A DNA stretch of 64,000 nt from Phallusia mammillata (GCA_003260075.1 QLIY01000671.1:27617-91616); one strand, 5' to 3'; counted from the first letter of the stretch, positions 50,301 through 62,359 are shown. The notes: a model not told the origin generated them from the sequence alone. Numbers and translations are program-made.

Positions 50301-53300
50301 GTTTAAAATGCCGAATGGCTATTAACATTTCAATTCATGGTGGTTAAGGCACATCTTTTCTATTCTTGGTGGGTGAAACAGTTGGACAGCAAAAAAACTG
50401 TTGTATTTATAACAAGCTAAACTCAAAACTTTTTAGCTGGAGTTTTAACATAACAGCAATATTAACCAAAACTGTACCAATGTTTATTATTTACACACTA
50501 CTAACATGGTGCAAGACACCAAGTGCTTAGTGGGGAAGTTTCCAATGACCACAATTGATACACAAATTAAGCAAAGTGTTTGCTTTACAACACAGTAGGA
50601 GAACATAGGGCAAGACTGTAAGACAGTGATTATCAAACTGTGTGCAGCGGCCATGAGAGGTTTCCAAGTGTGCCGCGAAATATTCCTGTTTCAAAATGCA
50701 AACATTCCCTGGTGATTTAGGTTTCATGATGAAATACTGGTGTGTATGACAATGTTTTAAAGCTCGTATTTCTGTTATTGGTAATGAAAAGCACCCTTAC
50801 TCACCACCATGAAGAACAACTTAAGGGTGCAGCGAAAGGAAATTTTAGTTATTTGATGCGCGGCATGCTTAAAAAGTTTAAGAACCACTGCCGTAAGATG
50901 TGAAACCATGTGACACACACACACTACCGGGGGGGGGGTTAAAAATTGACATTCTTTGAACAACTTTTGATATGATTAGCTAGAAAGGGTGCCGCGAAAG
51001 GAAATTTTAGTTATTTGATGCGCGGCATGCTTAAAAAGTTTGAGAACCACTGCCGTAAGATGTGAAACCATGTGACACACACACACTACCGGGGGGGGGG
51101 CATGTAAGAATTGGCAACACACATTAAGATAGATTTCCCTGAAATTTCGATGTATCTTTAGCCTTTAAATCTAAATGGTAACATTGATTTTGCTTACTTT
51201 GGGGGGGGGGTAATTTTTATTGGAAGTTAAGCTTTTCAGCTACGATATTTAAAAAACATAACAAAAGCAAATCTGCTGTTGGCTTAGTCTTGACCAAACT
51301 CTGTATGACTCTCTTATATGACACCATTCATTCTGTATGGCCTGAACTTTCACACAAGAGCAAGGATTATTAATATTTGCATTATTAATATTAATGCATT
51401 ATTATAATTATTTAGCATCAAACGATTTGTTTCAGTTAATGAAAGAAGTTACTACTTAATTTTTTTAAATACCAAACTTTTATTTCAGTTGTTGATGGAC
51501 CATCTGCTCCTGTGCCAGCATCGTCAGAACCAACTAGTTTAAGTGAACAAGTCCAATCAGCCTCAACAAATGATCACCTGAAAAACAATCCTGCTTATCG
51601 ATTGCTTAGCCATCCACAATTTTTCATGTTGCTTAGTTCAAACCCAGTAAGTCTTTAACACATGTTTAAGAAATAGTTGATGGGTATAGAGATTTTTGAT
51701 GTCCAAAACATGTTGATAGTTGATAGGTATAGAGATTTTTGATGTCCAAAACATGTTGATCGTTACAGATTTAGAAACATAAATTTAGATTTGAAATGGT
51801 TGCAAGGATATTTTTACACTCTCTATATGGCAAATTAATTTTCATGATCCTATTCCTCAGGACCAGACAGAAACTTTTAGTATTGGAGAATAATAAAAAT
51901 AGCAACATACATCGTAAACATATTTGGCAGACCACTGACAATCAATATAGATTTTTGTTTTTGAACCAAACTGAAATTTACAATTTTGGTCGGTTCTTAG
52001 TATTGGGTCCCTTATTTATTTAGCCATTAGGTAAACATATGTAAGAATTGGCAAACACACATTAAGATAGATTTCCCTGAAATTTCGATTTATCTTTAGC
52101 CTTTAAATCTAAATGGTAACATTGATTTTGCTTACTTTTAACAAAGCCTTTTTAATAAATTAAATGTCTTATTTGGTTGACTTTATTGTCTAAATTCTAG
52201 TGTACAACAGAACGATCAGTTTTTTTGTTCTGTCTTATAAGGGAACTGCTTATGTTTGTACTTAGCTGCCTGGTTCAACTTTTACCAAATATTCATGGCT
52301 GTAATTGTAATTTTAAGTGCTGAACAAGTCTAAAGTTATTTTGCTGTTATTTGTGAAATTAGTCCCCTTCAAACGGGGGGGGGGAGATCTTTTTTTTTTG
52401 TTCTGTCTTATAATGGAACTGCTTATGTTTGTACTTCCTGGTTCAACTTTTACCAAACATTCATGGCTGTAGTTGTAGTTTTAAGTGCTGAACGAGTCTA
52501 AAGTTATTTTGCTGTTATTTGTGAAATTAGTCCCCTTCAAACAGTCTTTTTTCTTTGCAGGATGCATATGAGCAATACGTTCAACGGACTGCGGTCAAAT
52601 ACATGGTGACCAAAATAACCCGAGACAACAACAACTTCAATGAATATCAACATAACAAAGATCTAGTGCGTTTTATAAACTGGTGAGGGCCAATTTATTT
52701 TTGGAAATGCTCTGGTTTTTACTCACATGATCAATGATACTGTAGCAATATAACATAAGAACAAACATTGCATATTTGTTTAGCTTTGCTGACACAACGA
52801 AGAGCTTACCTCAAGGCTGGGAAAGGAAAGTAGACAGTTCTGATAAACCGTTCTATGTTGACCACAACCATCGAACCACTACATTTTTTGACCCAAGGTA
52901 ACCTTCAAATCGCATTTATTCCAGTTTCCATAGTTCAACACAGGTTTACTTAGGTTACCGTTCGCCGATGAACAAGACCCGTCTTCTACCACTACTACAA
53001 CTGCTACTGCTGCTACTAACGAAACCAGCCCAACTCCCAACGAACAGGTATAGTAGACAATTGTTGTATCAAGTGGAAATTTCTATAACATCGTGGTCAG
53101 AGTTGTAAGCGGGCCTAAACCCGAAAGTATTCTCTAAAAGTCTTGAGTAGGCCTAAAAGCGGTTTACAGAACAAACCGTTTTGGCAAAGGATCATAGAAA
53201 GATCTACATGAGGTGCGACTGTACGCAAAAGATCAATACATACTCTTTGCCCATGTATATGTGCTAGGAAAGGAAATATACGATGTAAAGTTTGATCTCA

Positions 53301-56300
53301 ACCTTGAATCTGGCTTTTTTCAAAACCTGATCCAACTCTGTATTGGTTTTTGGAAAACTGTTCGTAGTTTGTAAAATAAATTTGCTATTACAACAATTTA
53401 CAATTATCACTGTTGTCTACGGGTAGCAAACTCCTATATTTGCTTGGTGTCCAAGTACTCTAATGAATCGACCCATCGCTATATATTTGATTTATTAAAA
53501 GTATTAATTGGACTGCCCCTCGCTATGAGAATGCTGGGACAATGCGGCTAGAAACTAGCACATACATATAACATTAATGATAACTCACGTGTGTTTGTAC
53601 AGAGCGAGCAAGAGACGGACGATAGCAGTCGATTACCAGTGCAATCCCCACTCAACACGAGCGCACCCGAGGTAGCCCCGCGACCAAACAAAACATTGAC
53701 CAACAGATCTCGCCCGATCATCGAAGAAACCAATGTGGTTGTTCCTGCGCAGCCCGTTGTCATACCAGATGAAAACGTTTCCTACAACGATAAAGTTGTA
53801 AGTATTCCGTAACACGACATAATTGCAACTTAATATTCGCGTTAAATTGATCAAAGATCAGAAACCTTTTTTCGAAAAAATATGGATTTGTATTTTGTGG
53901 ACGGTTTTGTTGCCGCATCCGCCTTGCAGGATGACGGTACACGTTTCGCGTGTGGTACAATTTACAAAATCAATGTCTTTCGTTTTTAAGCGGTGTTTCT
54001 CAGTTTGTTTACGGTCGCGTGCGATTTAAAAATATTCACCTTTCACCGGACCGGGGACCATCAATTCAATTCAATGTTTTATTTGCCACGCTTTGAGATT
54101 GAAACAATTGCCCAAACAAAATAATAACGAAAGTAACAACTACGCGACCGGGTCAGTGAGAGCCAAACATTGGCCATCGAGTCACTTGACCCGTTACTGT
54201 TTACTTAAGAATTAAAGAGATGAAGTGTAATAAATCGACATGTGGAATGTTGATATTGGAGCAGCAAACAAAATGAAAAATACATTTAGCACCAAAGCAA
54301 AACACAAATAAAGTAACGAACATAGATAATACCAAAAACGAACATAGCAATATTACAGAAGACGAAACCAGTAGAGTCATACAACAGTGTAAAACGAAAT
54401 GCACGAATCGTTGTAGATTGCGGATCTGAGAACATGAAGCTCGACGGCAAATGCACATAATTGGTCGATTGCTGGATTGCATTGGGTGAGATCAAATAAT
54501 TGAAAAACAATGCAAGGCATGTTTACGTTAGCACGTGAGTGAAGGCAGCATGTTATTACCAATTCAGTTGGCTATACCAACTTCAGGATGGGGCATATCT
54601 GGCAACAAGAAAATGTTTGACTTTCCTCTTTCTGTAGGCAAACTGGGAAAGAGAATGATAGTGTAACATATTTCTTTTTCGATGATAGTCTTTTCTGTAC
54701 TTAGCCAATCAAACTGCATTTTCCTCATGCAAAGTTATTTATTTTTCAACCAAGTCTCACGAACCACAGGGTTGTGCATTGTCTTGCACTGTAGCCAGAA
54801 ATAAAACCATCGATTTTCGAACAACCGCTTTACGATTTCCTAAAAAAGGTCTTTTGGTAATCGCCACTTTAATAAAACATGAGACCGTTTATTTGGTTCG
54901 ATTTATCACGAAAAAATGCTATTTTGGCATTTCGTCGAATTAGGGGGGGGGGTATCTGGCAACAAGAAAATGTTTGACTTTTCTCTTTCTGTAGGCAAAC
55001 TGGGAAAGAGAATGATAGTGTAAAATATTTCTTTTTCGATGATAGTCTTTTCTGTACTTAGCCAATCAAACTGGGGGGGGGGCTGAGTTCAAATTTAATA
55101 TAGTGGCGTAATGGTGCTACTTATGCATGACGTGCCAAGAGATGTTTCGTATCATTGGGGGGGGGGTTGAGTTCAAATTTAATATAGTTGCGTATAATGG
55201 TGCTACTTATGCATGACGTGCCAAGAGATGTTTCGTATCATTTTTTTAAAGGTTGGTTTGTATGAAAAAAGATCATTTTTGGCAAATTCTGCGTCGTATC
55301 TTAAAATTTAACTGCACAATACTCTCAGGAAATATAGCTTGATCACTGAGTATAGAAAAACAATACAATGCTCGGTACCAAATAATCAGGATCGAAAAAA
55401 ACCTTTTCACATACCTTCCTCAGCAGCTAAATGTCTCTTTAAGCTGTTCACTTGTTACATTCAGGTGGCTTTTCTCAAGCAGCCGAACCTGATCGAAATA
55501 CTCAAAGAACGGTTTCCACTCATCGGGACGAGTCAGTCGCTAAAAGATAAAGTGATGGCTATTCGAACCGAGGGAATATCAGCATTGGAAAGGTATTATT
55601 ATCTCCCTGCAACTTATCACTTAACTGGCCATACGGTGGCGCTATTGCCCAAACTCAATTTTTTATGCGAAATCACGTATCAATATACTTAGTCTTCCAA
55701 TAAGGGGACACGTATTGTTTTAGTCCACTTTTTTATAATCGTTGTTTTTTTGTTTCAGGTATACGAACAGCATTCAACTTAACATGATGTTAAGTATGTT
55801 TGAGGAGGAAATTATGAACTTCGTTGTTCCGGTACATATTACTGTTTTTTTTATAAATGTAAATTCATATTTTCTAGTGAAGGGGAAGATTATAGTAAAC
55901 TACCTTTGCGATTGTAGTAAATAAATGTAGGCGAAAACATTTCAAGCAGTATTGTTTTATTTTTGTATTACAAAAACAAATGGCAATTCTGACTGTGAAA
56001 TCTTTTTAAATAATTCTCCGCGTACAAGGTCTCTGAAAGCAATTTTGATGTACTTGCTTCAAAAGTTAGTTTCCAATGTTCGAATTTTTCACCTCACTGT
56101 TCGCCCAAAAACTTCGGCTGGGCAAAAACAAACTGAAAAACCCAGCGTTCATGTGATTACCACATTTTCAAGATGTCTGTGGCAGTCAATAGATGGTAGA
56201 GGCGAAAAATTCTAGTGGCCTGGACCATATTTTGTTCGAACACATTTCAAACCTTAGTTTATCGCCTGTAGCAATTTGGGACAATTTTGCTATGGTGTCG

Positions 56301-59300
56301 TTTTTTGACGAAGTTTATAGATCTGTTTTGTACCACGTCGCATGTTACTCACAATTAATTACAGCCTTTCAAAAAAGCACCTGCACAAATGCATTGCATG
56401 TATTATCAGCCATTTTTGCGCATATTTGCCAAACATGCACATCATATACCCATGAACTTTTACAACAGGCAGTCAGGCCGTGTTTTCTGCCAAGCAATTT
56501 ACCTGGGCGAAAAAAATTAACAAACGTTGAACATCGAACAAGCATTTCAATTCAACTGCTTATGGTATTTTTTTCCATGACCAAGTCAATATCGGTTTGA
56601 TTTTTTTTTCATCATTAAGTCGTAAGATGGTCTCACGAAAACCTTTCACGGGCTCACAAAAACCTTTCACGGGCTTGAGTGAGTACACGGATGATAAACA
56701 CCAAGTTCTAGTTAAAAAATGTTCTTCTAGTCAACCGACACTTTTTTGTTAAACTCAAATAAAACTCTAATTAGGCCCAGGAACGAAGCAGGGCATTGCT
56801 TGTGGAGCGACCAGCATCGATTGTGGAGAATTTTACATCTCAAACATCTTCACCCAATTCTTCACCAGGTACGACGCTTTACAACATATTCAATAGATTG
56901 TTGTTTGTTCCCAAGTCGCCAAATAAAATTGTGGCACAAAACCGTTTGGAATTTAAATTAATATCGAACTCTTTGTTTTTGTAACTGTCTGTAGTTTTTG
57001 CTTATTTTACCGGAAAAATCAGAAACAGTTTTGCATTTCCAAACTGGGGGGGGGGGCAGAACCGCGGGTATAATGGAAACAATCGTTTCCATTTTGCACA
57101 CTTTAATAGAATAATACCCTGTCAACTGCAACGTTGAGATCTTCTACATGTTCGGCATTAATCGATTTTGCCTTTAAGTTTAATCCAAGAAGTCAAAAGT
57201 ACAAACAGCTTTGAATATTGGACTTCTGTGTGTACAAATTTATACAAAATCTCTTCCCAAAGAATCGCTTCACAGTTCAAATTGCATGAATTTGTACAGC
57301 AGTTTCAGAGTTGTAAAAAAAACCTGCGGTCATTGATTGTGGCTTGTATTTGAAAACCACGAGGGGGGGGGGGCGTGGGATTCTTTGTAAACACAGCTAG
57401 CTTGATTTGTATGATGGACACAGTCGTTTCAATTTTGCAGACTTTAATAGAATAATACCCTGTAACCTGCACTTAACGTTAAGATCTTCAATATGTTCGG
57501 CATTAATCGATTTTGCCTTTAAGTTTAATCCAAGAAGTCAAAAGTGCAAATAGCTTTGAATATTGGACTGCTGTGTGTACAAACCTATACAAAATCTCTT
57601 CCCAAAGAATCGCTTCACATTTCAAATTGCATGAATTTGTACAGCAGTTTCAGAGTTGTAAAAAAAAACCTGCGGTCATTGATTGTGGCTTGTATTTGAA
57701 AACCACGAAATCTCTGAAACCATTATTTTATAACCCCTTTTCGGTTTTAAAACCATAAAAAGTTCTCAAAGGAAACATGCTGCAAACTCGAAGATAAAAG
57801 GTATATAACGGACCCAGACGGGTAAATTTAAATTGAGTAAAGTTCCACACGTGTAGACTAAACGGGATTTCACCAATAAACTTTGTTATACGAATCTCAA
57901 GTAGTTTATAGAACCCAGTTAAAAAATATATTTCTGAAACGTTGTAAACAGAAAGCATAAATAAAAATTTTGTATATTCAGTAACAACTCGCTCTCGGAA
58001 CACTGGTCGACTTCATCGAAATTTCAACTCCAAACTGCGCGGATTTTACAGAAAACTCGAGTCTAAAGGATACGGACAAGGACCTGGAAAACTGAAGTAT
58101 GTGAGCTTTACTGCTATATTCATTCACTGATTTCAAATCTTGTTTGGCCGCATACAAAACGAAACTAAGTAACCAAAAGTTACTTAATATCATTAATAAA
58201 TTATTATCTGGGTTGTGGGGTCGATTGGGCTAAGCCTAGCCTACCCTTATCAAAAACAAGGCCTTATGGTTGCTTTTGCAGAACTTATTGCTCATTTTTT
58301 AAATTTTCTATTCTTTTTACTTGCAATATTGGACATATTTGTGAATACGAACTTGATAACCCACGTTTTTTTATATTCATGCCATATAAAAGAAGACCTA
58401 ATCAAAATATATTCATGCCAACTACAGACCTAAGCAACAAAATTGTGAATATGATTTCCGTTTTTCAATACGTACAATACGTAATGTATGTCGAAATCGA
58501 AGTGGTGGAAGTGGGTATTGGTAAACCATAATTAGTTGTGAAAACTAATCGTCTGTACCATAATGAATGATTACTACGTAGACTGGAATCTCGTTACCCA
58601 GGTTTTATATTCCAATTATAACGGGCTTAGTGGACAACATTTTAACTTTTCCCCGCAACGCCTAACATTTTGTGGCTCTGAAAATCCAAAGATGAACTTT
58701 AAACCCAAGAGAAATGAATGCTGTGATATCCGGTTTCTTGCTAGATTTTCTCTATATATGTTGCACAACCGACCACAAATTCACCAAACTCGTCTCATTT
58801 TCTGTGTGAAATAGAATTCTTGACATTTGAAAACTCGGAAAAAATGTTCCTGGTACCGCACTGTCACTGAATAGGTTATAATATAGGCGTGCATGCGTGG
58901 TTTGATATCCGCATTTCAGACGACACGAACTGGTTTGTGGTATATGGGACAATATTTATCATTCCTCATTTTTGATGCTGTAGGTTAAATGTACGAAGAG
59001 AGGGCCTTCTCGAAGATGCCTTTAAAAAAGTGATGGCGTTTCCACGGAAGGATCTGCAACGAAGTAAACTCTACATCACCTTTGATGGCGAGGAAGGATT
59101 AGACTACAGGCAAGCCAATTTCAAATGCCAACTGATTTGCATACTATCAACCGCGAATTCTCGCACCGTACATCACACCATTTGTGTCCAAACACTTCGC
59201 TTATTAAGTTCTTATCACAAAGAAAAACTTGGCACCGTTTTGGAGTGGCATTAAAACGCTGAATCGGGGGGATGGCGGGACGGCGCGGAAACCGCGGTAT

Positions 59301-59450
59301 AACGAGTTAAATTGCTGACGGTTAGTGCTACTAAGGTTGAGGTGAGGTTTTATGAGAATAAAAAAATGTCCTTGTCTGAAATTGAATAAGTAATTTCTTG
59401 AAAATCAGCAAAAGTGCTTGCGCGGGAAGTCTCTCTCGGTCGCGTAATAT

Positions 59451-59501
<51 letters not shown>

Positions 59502-61251
59502 CGGCGGGACATTTTTTAAATGATTTACTATTATAAAAACCTCACCCAAACCTTCAATGGCACCGTCCGTCAGCAATTTGACCCGATATTCCGCGGTTTT
59601 CCGCCATCCCGCGATTAAGCGATTTATTGCTACCCCCTTTTTAAATTCAAAGTATTACCAATTCCTTTGATTTATAACGGCTTGCGATTTTTGCGTATTT
59701 CACCCCCCAAAATCGGAGTAGGTTTTGTACTGACCCAGGATTCTTTATAAACACGGCTTGCTCGATGTGTAGAATGTAAATACGCGATCGTTTCCATTTG
59801 ACTTTTCAGGACAACTATCTTGTTTAACGAGGTTGGCACTACATCTTCAAAGTTGTCCGTAAAGAAAATTTACCTTTAAAATTAACCCAAAAAATCAACC
59901 AATGCATACAAAATAACTTTGAGTATTGTGTGTACAAACTGGCAAATCACCGTCCTGCACCGGGTCGGCTTAATTTTGGTTCGGCCTAAACCGAACACTT
60001 GGCAGTACTGCATGACGGTCAACTTCAAATGCCAACTGTTTTGCATATTATTAACCGCGAATACTTGTACCATGCATGACACAATTTGTATACAAACACT
60101 TTGGCCATTAAGTTCTTACCACACAGAAAACATTCGCAGTGCTAAGCGGCTTGGCTAAAAGTAAACCTGCCTGATAGCTTGTATGTAGTGAACATATACT
60201 AAAGGATTGGTTTCAACCGTTTATGTTGTCGTTTATACAAAGCCTGAAGTATTGACAGGTAAAAATATCAAAAATATCCCTTCAATGATTCAACGCGCAA
60301 ATTTAAATTAAGCGTGGAAAAGTGAAACACCTGGTTTCGTACTAGTAGCAATCGCGTGTTTATTACCTGTCAATTGCTGTAGATCAGGGGTCCACAGCCT
60401 TTTCGCTGTGACGACCGCATCGCTGATCCCAATTTCACCTCCGGCCGCCATTTGCCCGCTTGTTTTGGTTTCCACATTAATGATGTGACGAAATAGGTTT
60501 ACATCATATGAATATGGCGTCTAATGGCGTCTAAAAAGCCCAGATTAATTTCTAACATGATGCGGAGATTGAGCTAAACAGTGGGACGATCAGCCGTAAG
60601 TGTTTATGACGTCATAATCTATATTGTGACTCTTGTGGTACCAGTTTTTTCGCATTGCTTGCACACATAAGCGTACAAAAAGTCGGACGCAGGGGGGGGG
60701 GCCGTCTAATGGCGTCTAAAAAGCCCAGATTAATTTCTAACATGATGTACAGATTGAGCTAGCTAGACAGTGGGACGATCAGCCTTAAGTGTTTATGACG
60801 TCATAATCTATATTGTGACTCTTGTGGTACCTGTTTTTTCGCATTGCTTGCACACATAAGCGTACAAAAAGTCGGACGCATATAGCTACTAGGCTGGTAA
60901 TACTCTTTCTAGTCCCACAAAATCTGTTTAGAGCAATTTTAAATTGAAGATATTCAGCAAAAGGGTTTTATTTACGTCACGGCCACCAGTACATATATTT
61001 TAAAAAAAATTCACCGCCGCACACACTGGTCTTTAGGCTTTTTTAAGTCATTTTGCCCCTATGAATGTTTTCAATTTAAATATTTTTATCTTTTTATCTT
61101 TTTATCTTAGTGGCCCTTCGAGGGAATTCTTTTTCCTTCTCTCCCGCGAGCTCTTCAATCCTTACTACGGTTTGTTCGAATATTCGGCGGTGGACACGTA
61201 CACGGTTCAAATTAGCCCTGTATCCATGTTCGTTGACAGCTACATCGATTG
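41379..61251 (+). CDS. HECW: HECW-type HECT E3 ubiquitin ligase with an extra PDZ domain; 3' partial
   Basis: Exons: 41379-41442, 41502-41665, 42286-42425, 42670-42752, 43153-43332, 43431-43569, about 43720-44554, 45215-45310, 45884-46075, 46502-46628, 46992-47160, 47594-47643, 49315-49567, 49984-50174, 51489-51646, 52561-52682, 52784-52897, 52954-53047, 53603-53797, 55465-55592, 55759-55831, 56775-56868, 57982-58096, 58984-59109, 61111-61251. Phases agree throughout (about 1347 aa so far). Domains: C2 (about 22-150; [11 protein letters not shown]), acidic disordered region, PDZ (about 535-631), WW1 (about 745-777; [20 protein letters not shown]), HECW helical box (about 930-988), WW2 (about 995-1026; [20 protein letters not shown]), start of HECT ([20 protein letters not shown], then [15 protein letters not shown]). 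The catalytic Cys lies beyond what is visible. Vertebrate HECW1/2 share C2-WW-helix-WW-HECT but lack a PDZ. One intron starts with GC (59110). Confidence 0.9.
41727..41931. repeat. Local duplication with poly-G (41775-41785)
   Basis: TTTTAGCAATCAATGAATGC onward at 41727-41774 recurs at 41883-41931. Unlike other sites, about 97 bases of unmatched, GC-richer sequence follow the G-run before the second copy. Confidence 0.65.
44107..44383 (+). repeat. In-frame 48-codon duplication with poly-G (44240-44249) in a HECW exon
   Basis: 44107-44239 recurs at 44251-44383 with SNPs (CGGACAGGGG versus CAGACAAGGG; AATAAGC versus AACGAGC). The offset is 144 nt, so the frame stays open and the G-run reads as Gly-Gly-Gly. 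It adds a second [14 protein letters not shown]. Probably an allelic assembly duplicate that happens to keep frame. Confidence 0.75.
44720..44892. mobile_element. MITE fragment with a short tandem duplication
   Basis: 3' end ACCGGTGCGGACCGGCTGAA then CTCACCACTG is the inverse of the end seen at 36163. Inside, about 50 bp (GTCCATTGACAGTAACCAGT to CTCATAAA) is directly repeated at 44741-44789 and 44790-44838. The 5' terminus is not identifiable. Confidence 0.5.
46081..46470. repeat. Diverged tandem duplication in HECW intron
   Basis: About 180 bp at 46081-46262 (GTGTTTGTCAGTTCCAATTT to ACATGACAATGGCAATGA) is repeated at about 46298-46470 with many changes and no poly-G. A genuine tandem duplication next to the PDZ exon. 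Confidence 0.6.
47644..48990. other. HECW intron, nothing recognised
   Basis: AT-rich intronic sequence. A short tandem GAAGGAAAATGAAAGAAAG occurs near 47803-47848. No exons or element ends seen before the MITE at 48991. Confidence 0.4.
48991..49277. mobile_element. hAT-like MITE, 287 bp
   Basis: CAGTGGTTCAAAG and TTTGAGAACCACTG termini. Flanking 8-mers GTTTACAT (48983-48990) and GGTTACAT (49278-49285) match at 7 of 8. It ends 37 bp before the WW1 exon, so it supplies part of that exon's upstream intron. Confidence 0.85.
49828..49930. mobile_element. Truncated relative of the MITE at 26883
   Basis: ATCACTGATGATAGCATGAG through CTATTTAGGCCGTTAT is alignable with about 26928-27019. One arm only, about 54 bp before the next HECW exon. 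Confidence 0.5.
50624..50890. mobile_element. hAT-like MITE, 267 bp
   Basis: CAGTGATTATCAAACT and AGTTTAAGAACCACTG termini. Flanking CTGTAAGA (50616-50623) and CCGTAAGA (50891-50898) match at 7 of 8. Its 3' part is repeated downstream in the poly-G duplicate. Confidence 0.8.
50818..51210. repeat. Chain of duplicates with poly-G at 50929-50938, 51091-51100, 51201-51210
   Basis: The MITE 3' end and flank (about 50827-50930) recurs at 50988-51090. Then 51101-51200 (CATGTAAGAATTGGCAACAC onward) duplicates sequence found later at about 52037-52139. Order is A, A', B', with B 0.9 kb downstream. Confidence 0.75.
51672..51765. repeat. Tandem duplication, about 48 bp
   Basis: ATAGTTGATGGGTATAGAGA through AACATGTTG appears twice head to tail with one or two changes. 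HECW intron. Confidence 0.7.
52218..52543. repeat. Local duplication joined by poly-G (52375-52384)
   Basis: 52218-52374 (TTTTTTTGTTCTGTCTTATA onward) recurs at 52389-52543 with SNPs and a small deletion (CTTAGCTGCCTGG versus CTTCCTGG), ending 18 bp before the exon at 52561. Confidence 0.75.
53798..54570. other. HECW intron, nothing recognised with confidence
   Basis: Open frames on the reverse strand (54201-54562) have no recognisable domain. AATTCAATTCAATGTTTTAT near 54063 resembles the tail of dispersed repeats but I cannot define an element. Confidence 0.35.
54575..55241. repeat. Duplicates with poly-G at 54943-54952, 55073-55082, 55157-55166
   Basis: A at about 54591-54714 recurs as A' at 54953-55072. 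B' at 55083-55156 recurs as B at 55167-55241 (TGAGTTCAAATTTAATATAG onward) with an indel (GCGTAATGG versus GCGTATAATGG). HECW intron. Confidence 0.75.
57060..57720. repeat. Duplicate repeat unit with poly-G at 57046-57056 and 57363-57373
   Basis: About 290 bp at 57069-57360 (CGTTTCCATTTTGCACACTT onward) recurs at 57414-57709 with many SNPs. The divergence is higher than at other junctions. More distant relatives occur at 59740-60150 and 59110-59230, so this may also be a true repeat family. Confidence 0.6.
59110..59115 (+). other. GC-type splice donor in the HECT region
   Basis: Exon 58984-59109 ends GACTACAG and is followed by GCAAGC. The next exon at 61111 begins T GGC CCT and restores the conserved [12 protein letters not shown], so the join is fixed by protein conservation. 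GC-AG introns are a known minority class. Confidence 0.75.
59257..59621. mobile_element. Foldback element with a 50-G run at its centre
   Basis: The left arm 59257-59345 (CGCTGAATCGGGGGGATGGC onward) is inverted at 59535-59621 (ending GCCATCCCGCGATTAAGCG). The middle holds an unbroken run of 50 Gs at 59451-59500. Arms are about 85% complementary by eye. No transposase. The G-run length is probably not real. Confidence 0.7.
59740..60150. repeat. Dispersed repeat copy in HECW intron
   Basis: TTCTTTATAAACACGGCTTG onward aligns with 57379-57600, and its 3' part (CAACTTCAAATGCCAACTGT to AAGTTCTTACCACA) aligns with 59118-59221. It shares an order of sub-blocks with the units at 57060-57720. Confidence 0.5.
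60386..60450. mobile_element. Possible hAT terminus (CAGGGGTCCACAGCC)
   Basis: CAGGGGTCCACAGCCTTTTC resembles common hAT ends. No matching opposite end found within about 1 kb, so a solo or truncated terminus. Confidence 0.4.
60514..60880. repeat. Local duplication joined by poly-G (60692-60701)
   Basis: GTCTAATGGCGTCTAAAAAG at 60519 through AAAAGTCGGACGCA (60691) recurs at 60704-60880 with SNPs and a short insertion. HECW intron. Confidence 0.8.
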
Positions 61252-61431
61252 GTAAGTTGTTTCAAAAAATTCAAAATAAATATTCAAAAAAAATTCACAA
61301 ATGATTGTAAAACTTGGAAAAACAATTCCGAAAAATCATTGTCTAACTTTTTTCTGGGATTAAAGGCATTCTATAGTGGCATTATGAGGTCTCGAGAAAG
61401 TCAATTTACCGAACAATGGCATGACTATATA

Positions 61432-62021
61432 CAGGGTTGCCATCGACAAGGAGTCGAAAATAAGGACAACGGAAAAAATAAGTTTCCATTCGAAACGAAC
61501 AAACGTTTTTAAATATTTTTTTCGCATTTAAACGTGTCATGGCATATCACATGCCATATTTTTTGCCAGAAACAATCTGTTCCAACAACTCCTTGTTTGT
61601 AGAAAAACTTTCGTGCATCTTACAACAGCTCAGGTCTAGGTTTACTTTCGCTTGTGACAGGGATTTGACTTGTAATTGCTGAAAATAAGACAAAATAAGG
61701 ACTCCAGTCAAAAAGGGGGGGGGGAGCATCTCATGACAGCCCAGGTCTAGGTTTACTTTTACTTGTAGCATGGTATTGACTTGTAATTGGGGGGGGGGGA
61801 TTGTTTGCAGAAAATACTTTGAGCATCTCATGACAGCTCAGGTCTAGGTTTACTTTTACTTGTAGCATGGTATTGACTTGTAATTGTTGAAAATAAGACA
61901 AACTTAGGACGTAAGTCAAAAAGAAGGACATTTCCTAGAAATAAGGACAATACAGTTTTCTAAGACATTGGCCTTAAAAATAAGGACAAATCTTAAAAAT
62001 AAGGACGGTATGGCAACCCTG
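61432..62021. mobile_element. MITE-like element with AAAATAAGGAC repeats
   Basis: CAGGGTTGCCATCG at 61432 and GGACGGTATGGCAACCCTG at 62003-62021 are inverted ends. AATAAGGAC repeats lie inside. The interior holds three copies of a 63-bp block (61615, 61726, 61822) separated by G-runs 61715-61724 and 61789-61799. No convincing target duplication. A second copy of the same end starts at 62669. Confidence 0.6.
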
Positions 62022-62359
62022 CTTATAGGTCTGTCGTACAACTGTAACTTAAGGCACACTTGAATCAGTCTGTCTGTATCAGTGGTTCTAGAAACTAAAT
62101 TGATAAATCATGGTTAAAAAAACGTTTCGGCATTTTACAGAAGTAAATTGTTGGCATTGTACAATGTTGTGGATTATTGCTGGTAATCCTGTATAAATTA
62201 AAACTGTTTCACTGTTATATGGCAAAGCTGTGAAAAATATAAAACTAAAGCCTTTTTTAGCAGGAAACTTAATATTCTGATTTTGATAATTTTGATGGTG
62301 TTAATAATTTAAACACGGTTGAGAAAATTGGTTTTGAGAAATGGATTGGAAATAATGAT

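Noticed and set aside
59331-59576. Polyproline protein on the minus strand
   Set aside because: The proline stretch is the complement of the 50-G run inside a foldback element.
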